DNA from: Nonomuraea aurantiaca
GTDB lineage: Bacteria; Actinomycetota; Actinomycetes; Streptosporangiales; Streptosporangiaceae
Direction of reading: 5' to 3'
DNA length: 64,000 bases
Assembly (NCBI RefSeq): GCF_020215705.1
Contig: NZ_JAIWNB010000001.1
Location: forward strand, 1,209,199 to 1,273,198
Every line of letters starts with the position of its first letter. The first letter of the stretch is position 1. Below the pieces are notes generated by a model that did not search any database, was not told the DNA's origin, and was given only the letters and a program-made list of their open reading frames with translations. This document shows, in pieces, positions 44,819 to 55,895 of this stretch. Made by a program: the position numbers and the translations under genes.

Positions 44819-46999
44819 GTGACGCAGATCATTGAGGCCGATCACCGGCCGGCCACCGCCAAGACCGTCGACCGGCGGCTGGCGATCGAGGAGGCCGCCG
44901 CCAGGGTGATCACGGATCCGGCGAACTCCCGGGTCGCCGCCCGGCTCCTGGCCGAGGAGATCGCCGACGAGGCGGCCGGGCACGGCGTACGGACCTTCTC
45001 CGAGTCCATCGCCGCCACCCACGCCGCCGGGCTGATCCAGGACTCGCTCGCCGCGTTCGTCGGCGCGCACGCCGCCGAGCTCGACACGCTCGTCTCCGGC
45101 GAGGCGGACGACCGCTTCGAGTACTTCGGCCTGCGTACGGTCTATGACCGCTACCTGCTGCGGCACCCGGAGTCGCGGACGGTGCTCGAACGGCCGCAGC
45201 ACTTCCTGCTCCGCGTGGCCTGCGGGCTGTCGGAGACGGTTGCCGAGGCCGCCGAGCTGTACGGCCTCATGTCCACGCTGTCGTACCTGCCGAGCTCGCC
45301 GACGCTGTTCAACTCGGGTTCGCGCCGGCCGCAGCTGTCGTCGTGCTTCCTGCTCGACTCGCCGCGTGATGAGCTGGAGTCGATCTACGACCGCTACGGC
45401 CAGGTGGCCAGGCTGTCGAAGTACGCCGGGGGCATCGGCATCGCCTGGACCCGGGTGCGCTCGCGCGGATCCCTCATCAGGGGCACCAACGGGCACTCCA
45501 ACGGCATCGTGCCCTGGCTGCGCACACTGGACTCCTCCGTCGCCGCCGTCAACCAGGGCGGCCGCCGCAAGGGCGCGGCCTGTGTCTACCTGGAGACCTG
45601 GCACGCCGACGTCGAGGAGTTCCTGGAGCTGCGCGACAACACGGGCGAGGACGCCCGGCGTACGCACAACCTCAACCTGGCCAACTGGGTGCCGGACGAG
45701 TTCATGCGGCGGGTGGAGGCCGACGAGGTCTGGTCGCTGTTCGACCCCAAGGAGGTCCCCGACCTCACCGACCTGTACGGCGAGGCGTTCACCCGCGCCT
45801 ACCGCGCCTACGAGGTCGAGGGCCGCTACGCCCGGCAGCTGCCCGCCCGGAGTCTCTACGGCCGGATGATGCGCACCCTCGCCCAGACCGGCAACGGCTG
45901 GATGACGTTCAAGGACGCCGCCAACCGCACCTCCAACCAGACGGCCCGGCCCGAGAACGTCATCCACCTGTCCAACCTGTGCACCGAGATCCTCGAGGTC
46001 ACCAGCGACGGCGAGACGGCGGTGTGCAACCTCGGCTCGATCAACCTGGCCGCCCACCTGACCGCCGAGGGCGTCGACTGGGCCCGGCTGCGCGCGACCG
46101 TCCGTACGGCGGTGCGCTTCCTGGATCGGACCATCGACCTGGGCTTCTACCCGACCGCCGAGGCCGAGGCGGCCAACAAGCGCTGGCGGCCGATCGGGCT
46201 CGGCGTGATGGGCCTGGCCGACGTCTTCTTCGCGCTCAGGCTGCCGTTCGACTCGCCCGAGGCGCTGGGGCTGTCGACCCGCGTCGCCGAGGAGATCGCC
46301 CTGGCCGCCTACGACACCTCCGCCGACCTGGCTGTGGAGCGCGGCAGGCATCCGTCGTACGAGGAGACCAGAGCGGCGGACGGAGTCCTGCACCCCGACC
46401 ACTACGACGCCGCCGCGTCGCCGCGCTGGGCCGAGCTGCGCGCGAAGATCGCCGCGACCGGGCTGCGCAACTCGCTGATGGTGGCCATCGCCCCGACCGC
46501 GACCATCGCCTCCATCGCCGGGTGCTACGAGTGCATCGAGCCGCAGGTGTCCAACGTGTTCAAGCGCGAGACGCTGTCGGGGGAGTTCCTCCAGGTCAAC
46601 CGCTACCTGGTGGCCGACCTCCAGGCCCGCGGGCTGTGGACGCAGCGGATGCGCGACGACCTCAAGCGGGCGGACGGCTCGATCCAGGGCATCGCCGGCA
46701 TTCCCGATGACCTCAAGACCTTGTACCGCACGGCCTGGGAGCTGCCGCAGAAGGCGCTCATCGACCTGGCCGCGGCCCGTCAGCCGTACATCGACCAGTC
46801 GCAGTCGCTCAACCTGTTCATGGCCAGCCCGACGATCGGGAAGCTGTCCTCGATGTACGCCTATGCCTGGAAGCAGGGCTTGAAGACCACCTACTACCTG
46901 CGCTCGCGCCCGGCCACCCGGATCGCCCAGACGACGATCGCGCTCGACGCCGTCGCCTGCTCCTTGGAGAACCCGGAAACCTGCGAAGCCTGCCAGTAG
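44819..46999 (+). CDS. nrdA: Class Ia ribonucleotide reductase, large subunit
   Basis: The 726-residue enzyme has the catalytic set: Cys in QLSSCFLLD, NLCTEI with Asn-Cys-Glu, the second active Cys in AVCNLGSIN, and the C-terminal redox pair CEAC at the very end. It reduces ribonucleoside diphosphates with NrdB supplying the tyrosyl radical. No ATP-cone motif is visible in the N-terminal 80 residues. GTG 44819 is chosen for its GAGGAG site and because the protein then starts at the conserved VTQIIE; a longer frame from 44651 runs through the riboswitch leader. Expected to be repressed by B12. Confidence 0.95.
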   Translation: MTQIIEADHRPATAKTVDRRLAIEEAAARVITDPANSRVAARLLAEEIADEAAGHGVRTFSESIAATHAAGLIQDSLAAFVGAHAAELDTLVSGEADDRFEYFGLRTVYDRYLLRHPESRTVLERPQHFLLRVACGLSETVAEAAELYGLMSTLSYLPSSPTLFNSGSRRPQLSSCFLLDSPRDELESIYDRYGQVARLSKYAGGIGIAWTRVRSRGSLIRGTNGHSNGIVPWLRTLDSSVAAVNQGGRRKGAACVYLETWHADVEEFLELRDNTGEDARRTHNLNLANWVPDEFMRRVEADEVWSLFDPKEVPDLTDLYGEAFTRAYRAYEVEGRYARQLPARSLYGRMMRTLAQTGNGWMTFKDAANRTSNQTARPENVIHLSNLCTEILEVTSDGETAVCNLGSINLAAHLTAEGVDWARLRATVRTAVRFLDRTIDLGFYPTAEAEAANKRWRPIGLGVMGLADVFFALRLPFDSPEALGLSTRVAEEIALAAYDTSADLAVERGRHPSYEETRAADGVLHPDHYDAAASPRWAELRAKIAATGLRNSLMVAIAPTATIASIAGCYECIEPQVSNVFKRETLSGEFLQVNRYLVADLQARGLWTQRMRDDLKRADGSIQGIAGIPDDLKTLYRTAWELPQKALIDLAAARQPYIDQSQSLNLFMASPTIGKLSSMYAYAWKQGLKTTYYLRSRPATRIAQTTIALDAVACSLENPETCEACQ

Positions 47000-47026
47000 T
47001 AGCCCCCTCGAACGGAGACCCCAGCA

Positions 47027-48022
47027 ATGCTGCTCGACCCCGGCATGGACCTGACCCTGCGCCCCATGCGCTATCCGGACTTCTACGAGCGCTATCGCGC
47101 CGCGATCCGCAACACCTGGACCGTCGAGGAGGTGGAGCTGCACTCCGACCTCGCCGACCTGGCCAGGATGACGCCGCAGGAGCGCCACCTGATCAACCGG
47201 CTGGTCGCCTTCTTCGCGACCGGCGACTCCATCGTGGCCAACAACCTCGTGCTCAACCTCTATCAGCACGTCAACGCCCCCGAAGCGCGCCTGTACCTCA
47301 GCAGGCAGCTGTTCGAGGAGGCCGTACACGTGCAGTTCTACCTGACGCTGCTCGACACGTACCTGCCTGACCTGGAGGAACGGGTCAAGGCGTTCGCCGC
47401 CGTGGAGCACATTCCCTCCATCAGGGACAAGGCGGAGTTCTGCTTCCGGTGGATCGACTCGATCAACGGCCTGCGGCGGCTGGAGACCGCCGACGAGCGG
47501 CGGCAGTTCCTGCTCAACCTGATCTGCTTCGCCGCCTGCATCGAGGGGCTGTTCTTCTACGGAGCGTTCGCCTACGTATACTGGTTCCGGTCTCGGGGCC
47601 TGCTCGGCGGGCTGGCCACCGGCACCAACTGGGTGTTCCGTGACGAGTCCATGCACATGGAGTTCGCCTTCAGCGTCGTCGACACCGTGCGGGCCGAGGA
47701 GCCCGAGCTGTTCGACGACAAGCTGGGGGAGCAGGTCACCCGCATGATCGAGGAGGCCGTCGCCGCCGAGTTGGCCTTCGCCCGCGATCTGTGCGGCGAC
47801 GGCATGCCCGGCATGAGCGTCGAGCAGATGCGCGACTACCTTCAATATGTCGCCGACCAGCGGCTGGCTCGGCTCGGGTTGCCGCAGAGATACGGCACGG
47901 CCAACCCGTTCGGGTTCATGGAGCTGCAGGACGTCCAGGAGCTGGCCAACTTCTTCGAACGGCGTGTCTCCGCATACCAAGTGGCTGTTGAGGGCAATGT
48001 GACATTTGACGAGACCTTTTAA
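47027..48022 (+). CDS. nrdB: Class Ia ribonucleotide reductase, small subunit
   Basis: The 331-residue R2 protein has all diiron ligands in order: Asp in FFATGDSIVA, Glu and His in FEEAVHVQFY, Glu in ACIEGLFFYG, Glu and His in FRDESMHMEF. The Tyr four residues after the first His (HVQFY) matches the radical Tyr122 of E. coli. ATG 47027 is 27 bp after nrdA with ACGGAGACC upstream, so it is in the same riboswitch-controlled operon. An nrdS regulator, seen in Streptomyces, does not follow. Confidence 0.95.
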   Translation: MLLDPGMDLTLRPMRYPDFYERYRAAIRNTWTVEEVELHSDLADLARMTPQERHLINRLVAFFATGDSIVANNLVLNLYQHVNAPEARLYLSRQLFEEAVHVQFYLTLLDTYLPDLEERVKAFAAVEHIPSIRDKAEFCFRWIDSINGLRRLETADERRQFLLNLICFAACIEGLFFYGAFAYVYWFRSRGLLGGLATGTNWVFRDESMHMEFAFSVVDTVRAEEPELFDDKLGEQVTRMIEEAVAAELAFARDLCGDGMPGMSVEQMRDYLQYVADQRLARLGLPQRYGTANPFGFMELQDVQELANFFERRVSAYQVAVEGNVTFDETF

Positions 48023-48034
48023 GACATTGGGGGC

Positions 48035-49120
48035 ATGAACGTGCAGTCGCCGACCGACTGGCTCATTCTCGCCATCTCGGTGGCGGGCGCCATTCTCGTG
48101 GTGGAGGTGGTCAGGAGACTGCTGGTCAGGGCGGGCCACAAGTGGGCGCTCGCCCGGCACCTGGTGGAGCACTGCACCTGGGCGGCGTTCTCGGTGGGGG
48201 TCGTGGTGGCGGCCAACCTGGTGTTCTCGCCGGGGATGATCGGCGAGAGCGTCCGCCAACGTGAGCTCGGCGGCACGATCGACCGGGTGCTCGGCCTGGT
48301 CACCATCGCCTGCGCCACCTGGCTGGTCGTCCAGGCCAGCTATGCCCTCACGGACGTCGTCCTGGACCGGCTGGTCCTCGTCAAGGGGGAGCGCAATCGC
48401 CGGGCACGGCGGATCATGACCCAGATCGGGCTGGTCCGCCGCGTCGCCGCCGTGACCTTCGTCGTGCTGGCGATCGGCACCATGCTCTTCTCCTTCCCGC
48501 AGGTCCGGGCGCTGGGCGCCGGGCTGCTCGCCTCGGCGGGCATCGCCGGCGCCATCGTCGGCATCGCCGCCCAGCCGACCATCGGCAACATGCTGGCCGG
48601 GCTCCAGCTCGCCTTCAGCGACGCGCTCCGCCTCGACGACGTGGTCGTGGTCAACGACGAGTGGGGCAGGATCGAGGAGCTCACGCTCACCTACGTCGTG
48701 GTACGCCTGTGGGACGAGCGGCGCCTGGTCCTGCCCGTGTCCTACTTCACCCAGAACCCGTTCGAGAACTGGACCAGGCACGGCAGCCAGGTCCTCGCCG
48801 TGGTGTTCCTGCGCGTCGACTGGTCGATACCGATCGGCAAGCTGCGCGAAGAGCTCTACCGGTTCATCCAGGAGAGCCCGCTGTGGGATCAGAAGGACTG
48901 GACGCTCCAGGTCACCGACGTGCTGCCGAACGGACTGGTCGAGCTGCGGGCGCTGATGAGCGCCGCCGACTCGCCCTCCGCCTGGGACCTCAAGTGCGAC
49001 GTACGCGAACACCTCGTGGGCTACATCAGGGAGAACTTCCCCGAGTCCCTGCCCCGCTTCCGCATCGAGACCCCGGAGACCCGCGCGGGGGTGCCATGGA
49101 CCAGCTCCATGCCGGGCTGA
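48035..49120 (+). CDS. Mechanosensitive channel, MscS family
   Basis: The 361-residue protein has four to five N-terminal membrane segments. A pore helix ends in AGLLASAGIAGAIVGIAAQPTIGNMLAGLQLAF (Gly/Ala-rich, as in MscS TM3), then the beta domain DALRLDDVVVVNDEWGRIEEL and VLPVSYFTQNPFENWTR. It opens under membrane tension to release solutes. ATG 48035 is 12 bp after nrdB, so it may be transcribed with it, though no functional link is known. Confidence 0.9.
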   Translation: MNVQSPTDWLILAISVAGAILVVEVVRRLLVRAGHKWALARHLVEHCTWAAFSVGVVVAANLVFSPGMIGESVRQRELGGTIDRVLGLVTIACATWLVVQASYALTDVVLDRLVLVKGERNRRARRIMTQIGLVRRVAAVTFVVLAIGTMLFSFPQVRALGAGLLASAGIAGAIVGIAAQPTIGNMLAGLQLAFSDALRLDDVVVVNDEWGRIEELTLTYVVVRLWDERRLVLPVSYFTQNPFENWTRHGSQVLAVVFLRVDWSIPIGKLREELYRFIQESPLWDQKDWTLQVTDVLPNGLVELRALMSAADSPSAWDLKCDVREHLVGYIRENFPESLPRFRIETPETRAGVPWTSSMPG

Positions 49121-49143
49121 GCCGTTTCATGCCGGGCTGAGGC

Positions 49144-50016
49144 TCAGCGCCGGTTGGCCAGCAGCACGCCGGCGCCGCCGACCAGCAGGCCCGCGACGGC
49201 CAGCGGATGCAGCGCCTGCCCGACGAGAAGCCACGCCATCACCGCGGTGACCGACGGGGTGAGGAAGAACATCGTGCTCACCCGGCTCGCGGGCGCATTC
49301 TTCAGCATGGTGTTGAGCAGCAGGAACGCGCCGATCGAGTTGACCAGCACCAGCCAGCCCACGGCGCCGGAGAAGGCGCCCCAGTCCGTCACCCGCGGCG
49401 TCTCGAACACCAGCGAGGCCAGCCCCACCAGCGGCGCGCCGACCAAGAACTGGGTCGCGGTGCCCGTCCGCACGTCCATGTCCGCGGCGAACCGCTTCTG
49501 GTAGACCGTGCCCAGGCTCAACCCCAGCAGCCCGACCACGCAGAACGCCACCCCGGCCAGGGAGAAGCTCAACCGGTCCGCCACCGCCAGCCCCACCCCG
49601 GCCGCGCCGAGCCCGAAGCCCACCCACTGGCGCGGGCTCACCCGCTCGCCCAGCAGCCGCCCCGCCAGGAGCGCGATCACCACCGGGTTGAGGCCCTGCA
49701 CCAACGCCACGACCGCGGCGGGCACGTGCAGGCCGATCGCGGAGTAGAACGCGCCGAACTGCACCGCCTGGACCAGGATCCCGGACACCACCACGTGCGC
49801 CAGCCGCCGGCCGCGCGGCCACGGCGCCCGCACGGCCAGCGCGAACCCGCCCAGCAACAGCCCCGCCAGCGCGAACCTGGCGAACGTCAGCAGCAACGGC
49901 GGCGCCGACCCGACGCCGACCACTCCCGCGATGAAGGCACTGCTCCACATCACCACGAACAGGGACGGCATGAGTGCCGTCGCCTTGCTCCTGGCCTCCA
50001 TAACGCTGACCGCCAC
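49144..50016 (-). CDS. EamA/DMT-family exporter
   Basis: The 290-residue protein has about ten hydrophobic helices in two repeats (MPSLFVVMWSSAFIAGVVGVG at the start, VNSIGAFLLLNTMLKNAPAS and FFLTPSVTAVMAWLLVGQAL in repeat 2), typical of the drug/metabolite transporter superfamily. GTG 50016 has GGAGGG 6 bp upstream and is preferred over ATG 50001. It faces the CGNR regulator across a 78-bp gap holding twin operators, so it is the likely target. Substrate unknown; amino acids or small metabolites are common. Confidence 0.88.
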   Translation of the reverse strand: MAVSVMEARSKATALMPSLFVVMWSSAFIAGVVGVGSAPPLLLTFARFALAGLLLGGFALAVRAPWPRGRRLAHVVVSGILVQAVQFGAFYSAIGLHVPAAVVALVQGLNPVVIALLAGRLLGERVSPRQWVGFGLGAAGVGLAVADRLSFSLAGVAFCVVGLLGLSLGTVYQKRFAADMDVRTGTATQFLVGAPLVGLASLVFETPRVTDWGAFSGAVGWLVLVNSIGAFLLLNTMLKNAPASRVSTMFFLTPSVTAVMAWLLVGQALHPLAVAGLLVGGAGVLLANRR

Positions 50017-50029
50017 GGCACACCCTCCA

Positions 50030-50090
50030 TAACCCCTTAACCCGGTTATGTCACTGTTCCGTGTCTTCGCATAACCTGTCAACATGGTTA
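50030..50090. promoter_or_regulatory. Twin operators TAACC-N9-GGTTA
   Basis: Two dyads with identical arms and spacing occur at 50030-50048 and 50072-50090, centres 42 bp apart (four helical turns). One overlaps the eamA side, the other ends 5 bp before the regulator start. Confidence 0.7.
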
Positions 50091-50094
50091 CTAT

Positions 50095-50673
50095 GTGGGT
50101 GTGACGAGCTTCACCTTCATCAGCGGCAATCTGGGGCTCGACCTGGCGGGCACCGTGCAACACCGCCGGTCGGACCGGCGTGACCTGCTGCGCGAGCCGG
50201 CGGACCTGGCGCGGTGGACGGTCGAGGCGGGCATCCTCGACGTGCCACCGGCGGTCGGCGACGCCGATCTCGCGGCGGGGAAGACGTTGCGGGAGGCCAT
50301 CTACCGGCTGGCGGCGGGGGAGGCCATTGACGGGCTCGGGCTCGGGCTCGGGGTCGGTGGGGCTGGGTCGGTGGTGGACGATCGGCGGCTGGTCAACCGG
50401 GTCGCCGCCGGGCCGCCGGCGTCCGTGCTGCTGAACGACGCCGGGCGGGTCGAGCGTTCGGGGGACCTCGACGCGGCCCTCTCCACGGTCGCCAGGGACG
50501 CGGTCCAGCTGCTCGGCGGGCCGCGGGCCGTCCAGATCAAGGAATGCGGGGGAGAGGTGTGCACCCGCCTGTACGTCGACGCCTCGCGCGGGTCGTCGCG
50601 GCGCTGGTGCGACATGCACGAGTGCGGCAACCGCGCCAAGGCGGCGGGCTTCCGCGCCCGGCAGCGCGCGTGA
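50095..50673 (+). CDS. CGNR zinc-finger regulator (ABATE domain)
   Basis: The 192-residue protein starts with FISGNLGLDLAGTVQHRR (the ABATE ligand-binding domain) and ends with a zinc finger: IKECGGEVCTRLYVD then RRWCDMHECGNRAKA, giving four Cys and the CGNR motif that names the family. A Gly-Leu run (GLGLGLGVGGAG near 83) is a low-complexity insert. These are actinobacterial repressors, usually next to the transporter they control. GTG 50095 follows the operators almost directly. Confidence 0.9.
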   Translation: MGVTSFTFISGNLGLDLAGTVQHRRSDRRDLLREPADLARWTVEAGILDVPPAVGDADLAAGKTLREAIYRLAAGEAIDGLGLGLGVGGAGSVVDDRRLVNRVAAGPPASVLLNDAGRVERSGDLDAALSTVARDAVQLLGGPRAVQIKECGGEVCTRLYVDASRGSSRRWCDMHECGNRAKAAGFRARQRA

Positions 50674-50744
50674 CCCCCAGCGGACGATGACCGTCAGCAG
50701 GTGTGACCGGCAGGTGAGCGTGATCGTCAGGCGGAGCCGGCCGG

Positions 50745-51557
50745 TCAGCGGCGTCTGAGGCGCCACGCGGTGACGGCGGCCACGGTGAGCGCCGCGATCC
50801 CGACGACGAACAGGTCCGGCAGTACGTCCTGGGCGGTCGCCGCGAGGTCCTCCAGCCGGGCTTCCCAGGAGTCGGGGATCGGCAGGGCCAGCCCGCGGGT
50901 GCCGTCGGAGAGCAGGAACAGCGCCCCGAGCCCGCCGAAGACCAGCCCGGACAGCAGCGAGGTGGTGTGCAGCCGCAGCCGTCCCAGCCGCAGTCCGCGA
51001 CCGCGCAGCCAGCGCCGGCCGCCGAGGTCGTAGCGCTGCCACAGGCCCGCGAGCAGGAGCAACGGGGCCGCCATGCCCGCCGCGTAGACGGCCAGCAGCA
51101 CCGCCCCGCGCAGCCCGTCACCGGAGGCCGCCGCGACCGTGAGCACCGCCCCCAGCACCGGTCCGGCGCAGAACCCGGCCAGCCCGGACACCGCCCCCAG
51201 AACCAGCACGGCCCCGGCCGAATCACCTCGAACGTGCCCCCTCAGCCGCTCCAGGGGCCCGATGGTCCAGCCCTGACCGGCCACCTGCAGCACGCCCAGG
51301 ACGATCAGCGCCCATCCGGCCACCGTGACCAAGAGCTCCTGATGGCCGTAGAACAGGCGGGCGACCTGCGCCGACCCCATCCCCAGCGGCACCAGCACGG
51401 CGCACAGCCCCACGTAGAACAGCAGGGTGCGGCCGGCCAACCGGCGGCGGCCCGGGAACGCGTAGGCGAAGAACGCCGGGATCAGCAGCGCCCCACACGG
51501 GCTGACCAGCGAGAACAGGCCGCCCAGGAACGCGGCGGCATAGCCGATGCCGCTCAT
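50745..51557 (-). CDS. Cytochrome c biogenesis / thiol transporter CcdA-like protein
   Basis: The 270-residue membrane protein has FSLVSPCGALLIPAF (Cys21) at the start and GLAGFCAGPVLGAVL around 125, the two Cys that carry electrons across the membrane in CcdA/DsbD proteins. About seven helices are visible, with a soluble loop before the last. It overlaps the DsbA-like gene upstream by 4 bp (ATGA), so electrons from cytoplasmic thioredoxin would reach that partner outside the cell. The last helix is followed by a short Arg-rich tail. Confidence 0.87.
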   Translation of the reverse strand: MSGIGYAAAFLGGLFSLVSPCGALLIPAFFAYAFPGRRRLAGRTLLFYVGLCAVLVPLGMGSAQVARLFYGHQELLVTVAGWALIVLGVLQVAGQGWTIGPLERLRGHVRGDSAGAVLVLGAVSGLAGFCAGPVLGAVLTVAAASGDGLRGAVLLAVYAAGMAAPLLLLAGLWQRYDLGGRRWLRGRGLRLGRLRLHTTSLLSGLVFGGLGALFLLSDGTRGLALPIPDSWEARLEDLAATAQDVLPDLFVVGIAALTVAAVTAWRLRRR

Positions 51558-52390
51558 CCGCCGTGGCGCGCCTTCTCGATCGCCTTCTCGAACGCGGCCA
51601 CCGGCTGGGCGCCGAACAGCACCTCACCGTTGATCAGGAATGCGGGCGTGCCGGGCAGGCCGAGCTCCAGCGCGAAGCCGAGATCGCCGTCCACGACCTG
51701 GCGTACGGACTCGCCGCGCCGGTCGGCGTCGAACCTGCGCAGGTCGAGCCCGATCTTGGCGGCCACGGAGCGCAGGTCGGCGTCGGTGAGGCGAGGCCGC
51801 TCGCCCGCGTACAGGGCGTCGTGGAACTCCCAGAACCGGCCCTGCCGGGACGCGGCGCGGGCGGCGACGGCGGCCCGCACGGAGTCGCGTCCCCTGATCG
51901 GGTAGTCGCGCCAGAACATCCGCACGATGCCGGTGTCGAGGTAGCGGCTCTTCAGCACGGGCTCGATCCGCTGGGCGAAGCGGCGGCAGTTGGGACACTT
52001 GAAGTCGCCGAACTCGACGATCGTGACCGGCGCCTGCGCCGAGCCCTTGGACAGGTTCGGGTCGACGGGTGGCGGGGTCGGCCCTTCCCAGACCTGCACC
52101 GAACTCGTCGGAGTGGGCGTGGGGGTCGCTTCTGGCCCGCCGGTGGTCACCGCCGGAGTGGGTGAGCCGGCCGCGCTCGTGCTCGGGCTCGCGGTGTCCG
52201 TGCTCGCCCCCGTGCTCGCGGTCGCGGAATCACGCGAGCTCGCGGCCGCAGGGGTGGCTCGTCCGGCGGGCTCGCCCTGGTTCGTCAGCGCGGCCACCGC
52301 CAGCACGGCCACCACGGCGGCACCGGCCAGCGAGCCGAGCAGCACCCGGTGGCGCGGGGCCGGGGATTCCTTGGTCACCTTCCGCATCAT
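51554..52390 (-). CDS. Membrane-anchored DsbA/thioredoxin-like oxidoreductase
   Basis: The 278-residue protein has a single N-terminal anchor (VLLGSLAGAAVVAVLAVAAL, about 16-35). A Ser/Thr/Pro-rich linker follows, then a DsbA-type thioredoxin fold: VEFGDFKCPNC with Cys132 and Cys135 of the CPNC redox motif, and the cis-Pro GLPGTPAFLING. It oxidises, reduces or isomerises disulfides of secreted proteins. ATG 52390 is the first of two tandem ATGs with a GGG-rich site upstream. It pairs with the CcdA-like protein. Confidence 0.88.
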   Translation of the reverse strand: MMRKVTKESPAPRHRVLLGSLAGAAVVAVLAVAALTNQGEPAGRATPAAASSRDSATASTGASTDTASPSTSAAGSPTPAVTTGGPEATPTPTPTSSVQVWEGPTPPPVDPNLSKGSAQAPVTIVEFGDFKCPNCRRFAQRIEPVLKSRYLDTGIVRMFWRDYPIRGRDSVRAAVAARAASRQGRFWEFHDALYAGERPRLTDADLRSVAAKIGLDLRRFDADRRGESVRQVVDGDLGFALELGLPGTPAFLINGEVLFGAQPVAAFEKAIEKARHGG

Positions 52391-52441
52391 CCCAGCCCGC
52401 CGCCACCCACGCCGTTCGTTCCTCCTACAGCTCAAGGCCTC

Positions 52442-52813
52442 CTACAGCTCAAGGCCCTTCATGTCGAAGATCGGCCGTACCTCAACCTCGTTGAAGGCCG
52501 CGTCGGGCACCTTCGCGGCCAGTTCCACCGCCCGCTCCATGCTGTCGCACTCGATCAGGTAGAACCCGGCCAAATGCTCCTTGGCCTCGGCGAACGGCCC
52601 ATCGCTCGTCATCGTCCTGCCCTCGCGTACCGCGACCCGCTTGGCCGTCGACACATCGGCCAGCCCCTCCGAAATGACCAGCTCTCCGGACGCGGCCAGC
52701 TCCTCGGTGAAGGACATATGGCCGCGCCCGAAATTCACGCGCTGCTCGTCGTTCAGCGTCTCCCAGACCGCCCTGCTCGTCGGGTTGCTGTAGATGAGGA
52801 TGAGGTACTTCAC
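52442..52813 (-). CDS. YciI/DGPF-family small protein
   Basis: The 123-residue protein begins MKYLILIYSNPTSRAVW and has MTSDGPFAEAKEHLAGFYLIECD, the DGPF signature of the YCII-related family. Catalytic His/Asp of YciI are partly represented; members range from dehydrochlorinases to sigma-factor-associated proteins. GTG 52813 with GGAG 8 bp upstream is preferred to the longer start. No ECF sigma gene is adjacent here, although many actinobacterial DGPF proteins are paired with one. Confidence 0.85.
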   Translation of the reverse strand: MKYLILIYSNPTSRAVWETLNDEQRVNFGRGHMSFTEELAASGELVISEGLADVSTAKRVAVREGRTMTSDGPFAEAKEHLAGFYLIECDSMERAVELAAKVPDAAFNEVEVRPIFDMKGLEL

Positions 52814-52964
52814 CGGTGGCCTCCATGCGGTCGCGTCCGTGTCGGTACCCAATATGTCGAAGCCGTCCGCGCGGCCTCGACATCCGCCGGCGGAAAATAC
52901 GTGGCACCCGTCGCGATCACCCGGCTAACGTGGACAGCGTCCACCACGACAGGAAGGCAGCGCA

Positions 52965-53024
52965 GTGACCTACGCGAAGTCCCTCGAACTGCTTCCTGAG
53001 CTCCTGGGTCCGGATTCCGGGTGA
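52965..53024 (+). CDS. Candidate 19-residue small ORF before a terminator
   Basis: GTG 52965, preceded by AGGAAGG at 9 bp, opens MTYAKSLELLPELLGPDSG and a TGA, and a rho-independent terminator with T6 follows 20 bp later. The compact promoter-like gap, ribosome binding site, frame and terminator suggest a real short transcript. No homologue is recognised. Confidence 0.4.
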   Translation: MTYAKSLELLPELLGPDSG

Positions 53025-53043
53025 TCCCTCGCAAAGAGACGAC

Positions 53044-53076
53044 GCCGCCCGGAAGCCTTCCGAGGCGGCTTTTTTC
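53044..53076 (+). terminator. Rho-independent terminator with T-run
   Basis: GCCGCC...GGCGGC with an inner CGGAA/TTCCG stem is followed by TTTTTT, one of very few classical U-run terminators in this window. It follows the 19-codon ORF. Confidence 0.85.
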
Positions 53077-53164
53077 ATCTCACGGACGACGGCCCACGGA
53101 ACAAAGGGCCGCGGGCATCGGTCTGGCCGACGGGAATGGCGCCCCCCGGCTGGATACAGCCCCA

Positions 53165-53200
53165 GCCCCGGGCTCGGCCCACGCCAGCCGAGCCCGGGGC
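53165..53200. terminator. 14-bp GC hairpin just upstream of a tRNA
   Basis: GCCCCGGGCTCGGC and its exact complement flank an 8-base loop, ending 6 bp before the tRNA gene. It may terminate upstream transcription or be a processing structure of the tRNA precursor. Confidence 0.7.
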
Positions 53201-53206
53201 TAACAA

Positions 53207-53280
53207 GCCGCTCTGGCCCAACTGGCAGAGGCGCCGTCTTCAGGAGGCGGAGGTTCAGGGTTCGAATCCCTGGGGCGGCA
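53207..53280 (+). tRNA. tRNA with CAG anticodon (reads Leu) but class I variable loop
   Basis: A complete cloverleaf can be drawn: acceptor GCCGCTC/GGGCGGC (one G-U), D stem GCC/GGC, anticodon stem CCGTC/GGCGG with loop TTCAGGA, variable loop of only 5 bases (AGGTT), T arm CAGGG-TTCGAAT-CCCTG, discriminator A. CAG is a leucine anticodon, yet bacterial tRNA-Leu has a long variable arm. CCA is not encoded. It is either an atypical tRNA or a tRNA-like relic. Confidence 0.75.
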
Positions 53281-53526
53281 CCCTGAACTTTCGCATGTGC
53301 CTCCAATGAGGGACCCAGGTCAGGGTCGCTATGCCGTAAGCCTGCGCTCACACGACGACATGGTTGGCCGGGTCAGACCGCCCGGAGCCCATGTCGTGCC
53401 GTCCCTGGACCCGTCCACGCTGCGGCGAGCTCGTTGATGACCGCCCGGCTGCGCCGCCGGGTCTCCTTCGACATCGGGCGCTGGCTTCTGCCGGTCCCAG
53501 CCCGGTGATCCCCGCCGGCCATCGGG

Positions 53527-55895
<2,369 letters not shown>

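Noticed and set aside
44150..49012. A 1620-codon open frame on the minus strand across nrdA, nrdB and the MscS gene
   Set aside because: It is antisense to three well-supported genes, has a Gly/Val/Arg/Asp composition expected of a codon-position mirror in high-GC DNA, and shows no domain.
53207..53280. Calling the lone tRNA a selenocysteine (UCA) tRNA
   Set aside because: The frame CTTCAGG contains TCA, but only the register with loop TTCAGGA gives a paired anticodon stem, making the anticodon CAG; the acceptor and T stems also lack the tRNA-Sec lengths.
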